This document shows, piece by piece, positions 44,180-50,544 of a stretch of 50,544 nt of DNA. How positions within the stretch are numbered: position 1 is the stretch's first letter; the number at the start of each line of letters is the position of its first letter. Location of the stretch: assembly GCA_002400495.2 (NCBI GenBank), contig NVQL02000014.1, positions 1,244-51,787 on the forward strand, read 5' to 3'. This DNA is from Alphaproteobacteria bacterium. GTDB lineage: Bacteria > Pseudomonadota > Alphaproteobacteria > Rhizobiales > OSC116. The translations under genes and the position numbers were made by a program. The notes under the pieces are model-generated. The model had not been told where the DNA came from. It saw nothing but the letters and a program-made list of their open reading frames with translations, and did no database searches.

Positions 44180-44800
44180 ATGTCGTATGAAACTTGGGTC
44201 GCCTATCTAATTGCCAATATTGTTCTAACGCTCATCCCAGGGCCAAGCGTCATGTTGGTTGTCGGATTGTCATTAACTCGCGGGCTAAAATCAGCACTTT
44301 CAAGTATACTGGGCGATATGTTCGCCAGCGTCATTCTGACTATATTATCATTAGTAGGCGTTGGCGCCATATTGGTGGCATCAGCAACCCTATTTGTGAT
44401 TGTAAAATGGGCAGGCGTAGTCTACATGGCCTATTTGGGTTATTGCCAAATTAGAGACGCACGCAACGGCGGTAGCTTTAAGATAAAACAACAGCCCAAA
44501 AAAACCGCAATAGATAGTTTTAAATCGGGCTTCTTAGCGGCGCTTTTAAACCCCAAAGCCATTATATTCTATATGGCGTTTTTAACTCAATTTATGAACC
44601 CAGAAGCTGATATGCTCCTACAATTTGGCATATTAGTGGCGACATCCACCGTGGTAATAGGTGTTTTACTTGCGGGATATGCATTACTTGCAACGCGTGC
44701 CAAAAAAGCCTTTAAAAGCCAAAAGGCACAAAAATATTTTGGCTATACAGGCGGTAGTTTTCTCATTGGCGGCAGTGTGTTGATGGCAACAACACGTTAA
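44180..44800 (+). CDS. LysE/RhtB family amino-acid exporter
   Basis: A 206-residue membrane protein with about six helices and the family features: LIANIVLTLIPGPSVMLVVG near the N-terminus and FLAALLNPKAIIFYMAFLTQF in the middle. This family exports amino acids such as lysine, homoserine or threonine; the substrate cannot be read from sequence. GAGG precedes the start. It is convergent with the methyltransferase gene, sharing 4 bases at the stops. Both genes lie between the inverted repeat copies A and B. Confidence 0.9.
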   Translation: MSYETWVAYLIANIVLTLIPGPSVMLVVGLSLTRGLKSALSSILGDMFASVILTILSLVGVGAILVASATLFVIVKWAGVVYMAYLGYCQIRDARNGGSFKIKQQPKKTAIDSFKSGFLAALLNPKAIIFYMAFLTQFMNPEADMLLQFGILVATSTVVIGVLLAGYALLATRAKKAFKSQKAQKYFGYTGGSFLIGGSVLMATTR

Positions 44801-45552
44801 ACCACCCCGTAAATAATTTTGGTCACGTAATCTATCGCCAATTTCCCATCGGCATCAACATATTCCGCAATCAATTTTCTTAACTCGCCAAGCACCGCGT
44901 CATCAGTCGCCTTACGTGCCGCAGCCATTTTGCTGCTTGAGCATGACATGTCGGTAAACTCAGCCGCGCTCATCACCCGTTGCCAAATGCTTTCATGTGC
45001 GGTGACGTCTTTAAAACCAGCGTCGGCCATTTCGGCCATATAGTCGGTGTCGCGATAGTGGCGGGAATAGTTGGGGCTGTGGGCTTCAAGCAAGTCTTCA
45101 TATTTAGCAAAAAATGCGTCAGTTTGCCACGAGCGGTTATTCTCGATCAGCGCCAACACGCCGCCTTTTTTTAGCACCCGCATCATCTCAGGGTAAAATT
45201 TCGGGCGGTCGAACCAATGTACGGCTTGTCCGACCGTGATGAGGTTGAATTGGTCATCATCAAACGGTAAATCTTCGGCAATATTCTCAAAGAATTTTAT
45301 GCCGCTTGAGGATTGCTTGGCCTTGGAAATCATGTCAGCATTGATGTCGCAGCCTTGGATATTTGCTTCTGGCATTGCGGCTTGTAGTTGGCGGGTGAGT
45401 ATGCCAGTTCCGCAACCTATGTCGATTATTTCGGCCGAACCGCTATTTATCAGCGCCTTTAGCTTGGTGAGTGACTCGGCGGGATATGTCGGTCGTGCCG
45501 CATCATAAATATCTTGCAGGCCAGAGAAAGTGTGGGTGTTTGAATGTGACAT
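44797..45552 (-). CDS. Class I SAM-dependent methyltransferase
   Basis: A 251-residue soluble methyltransferase with the SAM-binding glycine motif EIIDIGCGTGILTRQLQ near residue 40, an acidic loop NIQGCDINADM, and LITVGQAVHWFDRPKF, typical of the methyltransferase 11/25 group. The substrate is unknown. GGGAAG precedes the ATG. Convergent with the lysE-type gene. Copy B of the inverted repeat lies immediately upstream and may contain its promoter. Confidence 0.88.
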   Translation of the reverse strand: MSHSNTHTFSGLQDIYDAARPTYPAESLTKLKALINSGSAEIIDIGCGTGILTRQLQAAMPEANIQGCDINADMISKAKQSSSGIKFFENIAEDLPFDDDQFNLITVGQAVHWFDRPKFYPEMMRVLKKGGVLALIENNRSWQTDAFFAKYEDLLEAHSPNYSRHYRDTDYMAEMADAGFKDVTAHESIWQRVMSAAEFTDMSCSSSKMAAARKATDDAVLGELRKLIAEYVDADGKLAIDYVTKIIYGVV

Positions 45553-45602
45553 TGTGCTTCCCTATAGAGCGCCAAATTATCGGCTCAGAGCCAAGCGGCG
45601 CT

Positions 45603-45752
45603 CCTGCCTAAGCTCTGGAAGTTTGCATTTATACGTTCGCTTGCGCTCTCTGTTAGCACTTGCGTGCGCAATCCCAAACAAGTTGGGCTTGGCTAGCTGC
45701 CGCGCGTGGGCTGACTGGGGCTGCGAACGGCTACTGGACGCACTCACCGAAT
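45603..45752 (+). repeat. GC-rich intergenic repeat, copy B
   Basis: Partner of copy A in inverted orientation: TCCTGCCTA, then CATTTATACGTTCGCTT (45626-45642), then CACTTGCGTGCGC (45657-45669), then CCGCGCG, in the same order as in the complement of copy A. It has its own small palindrome CCCAA-ACAAG-TTGGG (45673-45687). Together A and B bracket about 1.5 kb holding two genes. Confidence 0.7.
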
Positions 45753-45769
45753 GACAGGGGTGCTTGGAG

Positions 45770-46456
45770 TTAGATAACTTGCTCTAAGAATCCTGCCAAG
45801 TCTTTTGTCTTATGCTCGATATGTTCGTCATTACCATCAAATGCCCAGCGGCTGTCAGGATGTTGCGCCTCGGCAGGTTGTACCAACACTGTGGTCATGC
45901 CAAGTTTTTTCGGCACCACCAGGTTTTTTGGCAAATCCTCAAACATCGCACTGGTTTTGGGGTTGATGTCGACCATATCAAAAAATTTATCAAATGCTTC
46001 GGCATGTGGTTTGGGCACAAAATCAGTTTCTCTGATGCCAATAATAATATCAAACAGGTCAGTAATTTCAAGCGCATCCATCACGTTAATTGCGTGTCTG
46101 CGCGTGCCATTGGTATAAACGATGCGGCGGTTGAACTCGCGCTCTTCGGTGATGCGAATAAGCTGTTCGCGCAGCTCGACATCGGCAGGAATGCCGCTGA
46201 CATCAATGCGATGCACATGGCCTAAAAATTCGTCAGGGTCGATGCCATGCTCGCTCATCAGGCCATTCAACGTTGTGCCATAAGTTTGGTAAAAATGCTT
46301 TTGTTTCTTGCGCGCTTCGTCATGCGGCAAGCCCAAATGCTTGACGATAAATGCCGTCATATTGACATCAATCTGGTCAAATAGCTGATATTTAGGCGGA
46401 TAAAGCGTATTGTCTAAATCAAATACCCAATTTTTAATATGTTCAAAACCTGCCAT
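45770..46456 (-). CDS. Pyrimidine 5'-nucleotidase (HAD family)
   Basis: HAD-superfamily phosphatase of 228 residues. Motif I is WVFDLDNTLYP (DxDxT), motif II IVYTNGT, motif III lysine in FVPKPHAEAF, and motif IV FEDLPKNL. The protein matches the pyrimidine 5'-nucleotidase (SDT1-like) group that commonly follows argB in alphaproteobacteria. GAGG precedes the start, 9 bases after argB, so the two are probably co-transcribed. Confidence 0.9.
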   Translation of the reverse strand: MAGFEHIKNWVFDLDNTLYPPKYQLFDQIDVNMTAFIVKHLGLPHDEARKKQKHFYQTYGTTLNGLMSEHGIDPDEFLGHVHRIDVSGIPADVELREQLIRITEEREFNRRIVYTNGTRRHAINVMDALEITDLFDIIIGIRETDFVPKPHAEAFDKFFDMVDINPKTSAMFEDLPKNLVVPKKLGMTTVLVQPAEAQHPDSRWAFDGNDEHIEHKTKDLAGFLEQVI

Positions 46457-46465
46457 ATGACCTCT

Positions 46466-47362
46466 TTAAACTTTTGTAATCTGTGTTCCCGCACCATGGT
46501 CGGTGAATAATTCCAGCAGCACTGCATGTTCCTCGCGGCCATCCAAAATAGTTGCCGCTTCAACGCCATTGTTAATCACATTCAGGCAATTCTCAACCTT
46601 CGGAATCATCCCACCCGCAATTACCCCATCATTAATCAGCTCAAGCGCCAGAGCTTCAGGCAATTCACGTATTAATTTTTTGTCGCCATCAAGCACACCC
46701 ACAATATCGGTCAGCATTAACAAGCGTTTGGCCTTCATCGCCGCAGCAATTGCACCTGCCGCAGTGTCAGCATTTATATTGTAAGTTTGGCCGCTTTCCG
46801 ATGTGCCAATCGGCGCAATCACCGGGATAATATCACCCTCCTGAAAGCTATCCAATATGCCAGTATTGACTTTTTTAACCGCTCCAACATGGCCTAAATC
46901 CAACACTTGTTCAATCGCGCTATCAGGGTCTTTCACCGTCTTAGTCAGCTTTTCGGCGATGATTAAATTACCATCTTTGCCGCAAATGCCAACCGCCACG
47001 CCGCCAGCATTGTTAATTGCCGCCACAATTTGTTTGTTAATTTTGCCAGCCAGCACCATTTCGACAATCTCAATCGTCTCATCAGTCGTCACCCGCAACC
47101 CGCCTTTAAATTCGCTCTTAATGTTGAGTTTCTCCAACATTTCAGCAATCTGCGGCCCGCCGCCATGCACCACAATTGGGTACATACCGCTTTGTTTCAA
47201 AAGTACAATGTCATGTGCAAATTGCTTGGCCAAACGTGGGTCACCCATCGCATGGCCGCCATATTTAACCACCACAGTTTTACGGTCATAACGTTGCATA
47301 TAAGGCAGCGCTTCAGATAATATATGCGCCATTTCGAAATGTTTGTTTTTGGTTTCGCTCAT
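46466..47362 (-). CDS. argB: Acetylglutamate kinase
   Basis: Second step of arginine biosynthesis, phosphorylating N-acetylglutamate. 298 residues. Motifs: [11 protein letters not shown] near residue 27, [39 protein letters not shown] split over the substrate and nucleotide sites, and [14 protein letters not shown]. It lies between engB and the 5'-nucleotidase gene as in other alphaproteobacteria. Three imperfect repeats of TTTATAGTCAC lie 47-88 bases upstream of the ATG. Confidence 0.96.
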   Translation of the reverse strand: MSETKNKHFEMAHILSEALPYMQRYDRKTVVVKYGGHAMGDPRLAKQFAHDIVLLKQSGMYPIVVHGGGPQIAEMLEKLNIKSEFKGGLRVTTDETIEIVEMVLAGKINKQIVAAINNAGGVAVGICGKDGNLIIAEKLTKTVKDPDSAIEQVLDLGHVGAVKKVNTGILDSFQEGDIIPVIAPIGTSESGQTYNINADTAAGAIAAAMKAKRLLMLTDIVGVLDGDKKLIRELPEALALELINDGVIAGGMIPKVENCLNVINNGVEAATILDGREEHAVLLELFTDHGAGTQITKV

Positions 47363-47408
47363 GATGGACTCAATGCTGATTTAACAATGTTGATTTTACA
47401 GTAATTTA

Positions 47409-47450
47409 TTTATAGTCACACTATTTAAAGTCATTACCATTTATAGTCAC
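47409..47450. repeat. Three short direct repeats upstream of argB
   Basis: TTTATAGTCAC occurs at 47409-47419 and 47440-47450, with TTTAAAGTCAT between at 47424-47434, a 15-16-base period. It lies between engB and argB and could be a tandem operator for argB. It does not resemble the classical ARG box. Confidence 0.5.
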
Positions 47451-47462
47451 TAATCGTAAAAA

Positions 47463-48143
47463 TTAGACTAATCGCATCATTTCAGCCCGCAATTCGCCCA
47501 AGCCCCATTCCTTAGCGCTCGAAGTCGCTAAAATAAACGGATGCGCCGCAGGACGTTTAGACAGTGTTTCATGGGTATCATCAAATAATTTTTGCTGCTC
47601 AGGCTTTGGCACCTTATCCAACTTAGTCAAGACAATCTGGTAAGATACTGCTGACTTATCGAGCATTTTCATAATCTCAATGTCATTACTTTTAATGCCA
47701 TGGCGCGAGTCAATCAGCATAAACACCCGTTTTAACTGGGTGCGGCCACGCAGATAATCGCGGATCAAAGCATTCCATGCAGAGATTTCAGTTTTGGGCG
47801 CTTTGGCATAGCCATAACCAGGCATATCAACCATTTGCAATTCTTGGCTGAGGTTAAAAAAGTTAAGCTCGCGTGTGCGGCCAGGCGTATTAGATGTCCG
47901 CGCTAAAATTTTACGGTCAGTTAACGCGTTGATCAAGCTAGACTTACCAACATTAGAGCGGCCAGCCAAGGCAATCTCGGTCATCGATGTGTCGGGCAAG
48001 CCCTCCATAGCGACCACGCCTTTGACAAATTCGCACTCAGCCTGAAACGCCACCCGCGCCGCTTCAATCTCTTCATCCGAATAAGTATCAAATGCATCGA
48101 GTTTAAAATCTGCTAGATTAGGTATTACTTCATCGTCCGACAT
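47463..48143 (-). CDS. engB: Ribosome biogenesis GTPase EngB/YihA
   Basis: GTPase required for cell division and large-subunit assembly, 226 residues. G1 [15 protein letters not shown]2 [15 protein letters not shown]3 [13 protein letters not shown]4 VLTKLDKV and G5 ATSSAKEWG are all visible. An ~45-residue acidic N-terminal extension is longer than in E. coli, as usual for alphaproteobacteria. It starts 15 bases after yidC in the rnpA-yidC-engB-argB order. Confidence 0.95.
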   Translation of the reverse strand: MSDDEVIPNLADFKLDAFDTYSDEEIEAARVAFQAECEFVKGVVAMEGLPDTSMTEIALAGRSNVGKSSLINALTDRKILARTSNTPGRTRELNFFNLSQELQMVDMPGYGYAKAPKTEISAWNALIRDYLRGRTQLKRVFMLIDSRHGIKSNDIEIMKMLDKSAVSYQIVLTKLDKVPKPEQQKLFDDTHETLSKRPAAHPFILATSSAKEWGLGELRAEMMRLV

Positions 48144-48158
48144 ATATATCCGTGCCTA

Positions 48159-50003
48159 TTATTTTGCGTCTGCTTCAGGTTTCTTTTTCCAAATGGCGGT
48201 AATATTGCCCCAAATGTCAACATCAACGCCATTTTTCTTCATAATATATGATTGTTGAATGACACCAAGGAAGTTACTCCATGTCCAATAAATCACCATG
48301 CCAACAGGGAATGAAGCCAGCAAGAAAGTAAAGAATACCGGCATCCAACCAAAGATCATGGCTTGCACTTTATCAGCAGGCGCAGGGTTTAAGCGCATTT
48401 GCACAAATTGCGTGATGCCCATCAAAATAGGCCACACGCCAATCATCAAGAATGAAGGCGGGTCAAACGGAATAAGACCAAACAAGTTGAATATTGATGT
48501 TGGATCAGGTGCTGACAAATCTTGAATCCAACCAAAAAACGGCGCTTGGCGCATTTCAATGGCAATATACAGCACTTTATACAACGCGAAAAACACCGGA
48601 ATTTGCAGCAACATCGGCCAACAACCCGCCATCGGGTTAACTTTTTCGGTTTTGAACAATTCCATTTGAGCTTGTTGTAAACGGGTTTTGTCATCAGCAA
48701 AACGCTCTTTCAGCTTCGCAATTTCGGGCTGTAATTTCTTCATCTTACCCATAGAGGCATATGATTTACTGGCCAACGGGTAGAATATACCTTTAACAAT
48801 CAGCGTTACCGCCAAAATTGCCAAGCCAAAATTACCAATATAACCATTAATAATGTTCAACAGCGCAAATAATGGTTTGGTGATGAAGTAGAAAATACCC
48901 CAGTCAATCAGCAAGTCAAATTTATCAAAGCCGTTCACATCACGGTAAGCCGTGATGACCGCATCTTCTTTCGCACCGACAAATAGATTATTGACCACGC
49001 TCACTTCAGCGCCAGCACCAATGCTGCGCGCTTGTAGCAGATAATCGGTTTGGTAATTGTCTTTTTGAATGCCCGACACGCTATAGCGTGCGGTATATTC
49101 TTCATCTTGTGGGGGGATTAAGCTGGTGGCAAAATATTTATCGGTAAAGCCCAACCAACCTTTGGTATCGGTAAAGCTTTGTGGGCCATCATCAACCACA
49201 TCATCATAATCAATTTCTTGCAAACCACCTTCACCCATCACGCCGACCAAGCCTTCATGTAGGATATAAATGCCCGTGGTGGCAGGTGTGCCATGGCGCG
49301 AGATCAAAGCATAGGGATGCATACTAACAGTGCCAGCACCCGTATTTTTAACTTTTTGCTCAACGGTGATCAGAAAATTTTCATCAATGTTATAAATGCG
49401 GTTAAATGTTAAGCCAGCGCCATTGTCCCAGCTTAGGGTAACAGGCGATGTTTCGCTTAATGTCTTGCCGCTAGCCGTCCAAACAGTATCGGCATTTGGC
49501 ACCACAACGCCATCAATCGGCGCCCAGCCAAAATCAGCATAATAAGGCGCTTCCGTACCAGAAGGAGAAAAAATCCGCACCCGTTCTTCGCCATTAAGCT
49601 CAACCGCGTAATCTTTTAAAATAATGTCATCAACCCGGCCACCAGTTAAGGCGATAGAGCCAGAAATACCTTTTGAATCAATAATCACCCGTAGGTTTCT
49701 AGCTTTTTGCTCATCTAATGATAAGCTGCTTGCGCTAATGCTCGTTGCCACAGCAACCGCGCTACCATCAGCATTCGTACTGCTGGCGCTTGGCAAATTG
49801 CTGCCACTGCTTTGCGGTAAATTATTATTAGTGCCGTTATTGCTAGCTGCAGGTGCGTTGGCACTTGCGGCTTCTTCAAGCTTTAATTGCTCTTCATATG
49901 CCGCTTGTTCAACTTCTTGTTGCGGGGCAACTACAAAATATTGCCAGCCAAATAAAAAACCAAAGCTGAGTATCAGCACCAAAAATAAATTCTTATTTTC
50001 CAT
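48159..50003 (-). CDS. yidC: Membrane protein insertase YidC
   Basis: Oxa1-family inner-membrane insertase, 614 residues, long Gram-negative form. An N-terminal anchor (LFLVLILSFGFLFGWQYFVVA) is followed by a Ser/Asn/Ala-rich linker (about 40-95), the periplasmic beta-sandwich domain (about 100-360), and the C-terminal insertase core with the coiled hairpin KMKKLQPEIAKLKERF and NPMAGCWPMLLQIPVFFALYKVL. It ends in a basic tail. AGGA precedes the start. The usual yidD is absent from the 155-bp gap to rnpA. Confidence 0.96.
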   Translation of the reverse strand: MENKNLFLVLILSFGFLFGWQYFVVAPQQEVEQAAYEEQLKLEEAASANAPAASNNGTNNNLPQSSGSNLPSASSTNADGSAVAVATSISASSLSLDEQKARNLRVIIDSKGISGSIALTGGRVDDIILKDYAVELNGEERVRIFSPSGTEAPYYADFGWAPIDGVVVPNADTVWTASGKTLSETSPVTLSWDNGAGLTFNRIYNIDENFLITVEQKVKNTGAGTVSMHPYALISRHGTPATTGIYILHEGLVGVMGEGGLQEIDYDDVVDDGPQSFTDTKGWLGFTDKYFATSLIPPQDEEYTARYSVSGIQKDNYQTDYLLQARSIGAGAEVSVVNNLFVGAKEDAVITAYRDVNGFDKFDLLIDWGIFYFITKPLFALLNIINGYIGNFGLAILAVTLIVKGIFYPLASKSYASMGKMKKLQPEIAKLKERFADDKTRLQQAQMELFKTEKVNPMAGCWPMLLQIPVFFALYKVLYIAIEMRQAPFFGWIQDLSAPDPTSIFNLFGLIPFDPPSFLMIGVWPILMGITQFVQMRLNPAPADKVQAMIFGWMPVFFTFLLASFPVGMVIYWTWSNFLGVIQQSYIMKKNGVDVDIWGNITAIWKKKPEADAK

Positions 50004-50105
50004 TCCAAATTCCTACAAATGGGTGACATAACCATATCACTATATTATTTAGACAACCTTATAGCCATAAATGACCAATTGATAAACTGTAAACTGAGCC
50101 TTATG

Positions 50106-50119
50106 CGCTTATATAAGCG
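50106..50119. other. 14-bp palindrome between rnpA and yidC
   Basis: CGCTTATATAAGCG is a perfect palindrome in the rnpA-yidC gap. It has no T-run on the transcribed strand, so it is not an obvious terminator; it could be an mRNA cleavage site or a regulator site. Confidence 0.35.
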
Positions 50120-50158
50120 GTAAATTTTATATCTCAAGCCGTGAGCATGCTTTTTTGC

Positions 50159-50506
50159 CTATTTTAGTTTATTTCGAGCCCGCTCTAAATGCTTTGTGGC
50201 TTTTGCCACTTCCTGCTCAAGCGCCGCATAATCCATGTTTAAAATATTTTTACGTGCCACAAAAACATAATCAAAACCATTTGACGCATATTTAAGCGCC
50301 ACATCGCGCGCCAATGCGCGCAAACGGCGTTTGGCACGGTTGCGTTTCACCGCATTGCCTACTTTTTTAGATGCCGTAAACCCAATTCTGATGTTTTGCT
50401 CAACATTTTCATGATGTTTGATCGATTGCAAAACAAAACCGCGAGAGACGTATTTCAGTCCCTTCGCGGCTTTGAGAAAATCGGATCTTTTTTTCAATAT
50501 ATGCAT
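50159..50506 (-). CDS. rnpA: Ribonuclease P protein component
   Basis: Protein cofactor of RNase P for tRNA 5' maturation, 115 residues. The N-terminal ILKKRSDFLKAAKG and the RNA-binding RNR motif region IGFTASKKVGNAVKRNRAKRRLR are diagnostic. It starts 38 bases from the window end; rpmH, expected upstream, is not reached. The final bases 50507-50544 show no coding sequence. Confidence 0.95.
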   Translation of the reverse strand: MHILKKRSDFLKAAKGLKYVSRGFVLQSIKHHENVEQNIRIGFTASKKVGNAVKRNRAKRRLRALARDVALKYASNGFDYVFVARKNILNMDYAALEQEVAKATKHLERARNKLK

Positions 50507-50544
50507 TTGGCAATCATTCTTTATGGCGCAAATGACAGATTGAA

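Noticed and set aside
45530..45754. Plus-strand frame in repeat B
   Set aside because: Runs antisense into the methyltransferase start and copies repeat sequence; the corresponding frame in copy A is broken by a stop.
1..50544. CRISPR arrays, tRNA/rRNA genes, insertion sequences, prophage or toxin-antitoxin genes
   Set aside because: I looked for repeat-spacer periodicity, tRNA-like cloverleaf ends, transposases and integrases and saw none; the only repeats are the short ones listed.

Overview
The window is a moderately AT-rich piece of an alphaproteobacterial chromosome. The evidence for that placement is a gcrA gene, several perfect CtrA-type boxes (TTAA-N7-TTAAC), a CpaA-F/TadBC Flp-pilus operon, a HisS with alphaproteobacterial motif changes, extended PstC/PstA permeases, and the conserved order rnpA-yidC-engB-argB-pyrimidine 5'-nucleotidase. 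I cannot place it below class level. Nothing here looks like a plasmid, phage or insertion sequence, and I see no tRNA, rRNA or CRISPR array.

Layout. 1-3.6 kb (+): tail of rplT, its terminator, then pheS-pheT. 3.7-7.4 kb (-): hisS-hisZ-hisG. 7.4-16.4 kb (-): Flp/Tad pilus locus in the order pilA-cpaA-cpaB-cpaC-cpaD-cpaE-cpaF-tadB-tadC, with a divergent secretin-N-domain protein (16.8 kb, +) and a TadD-like lipoprotein at 18.8 kb. 17.6-23 kb: truA, a small secreted protein, leucyl aminopeptidase, an ABC-2 permease and gcrA. 23-30.7 kb (-): a complete phosphate regulon, phoR-pstS-pstC-pstA-pstB-phoU-phoB, with Pho boxes before phoR and pstS. 31-36 kb (+): imelysin, di-haem oxidoreductase, second imelysin-like protein and a DUF1513 Tat-exported propeller, an apparent periplasmic metal/redox operon. 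36.6-43.9 kb (+): a very large glutamate synthase followed 11 bp later by a CysJ-like diflavin reductase. 43.9-45.8 kb: a LysE-type exporter and a methyltransferase between two inverted copies of a GC-rich repeat. 45.8-50.5 kb (-): pyrimidine 5'-nucleotidase, argB, engB, yidC, rnpA.

The most interesting candidate is the gltB-diflavin pair. The large subunit (1835 residues) has an intact glutaminase N-terminus, an extra ~100-residue insertion before the FMN domain, a 3Fe-4S motif shortened by one residue and a ~200-residue C-terminal tail. No GltD follows it. Where GltD normally sits there is an NADPH-FAD-FMN reductase of the sulfite reductase type. I infer a glutamate synthase whose electrons come from a diflavin reductase instead of GltD. 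Other points worth checking are CtrA boxes at pilA and in a convergent gap after pepA, a hairpin that would bury the cpaA ribosome-binding site, and the 1.5-kb segment bounded by inverted repeats.
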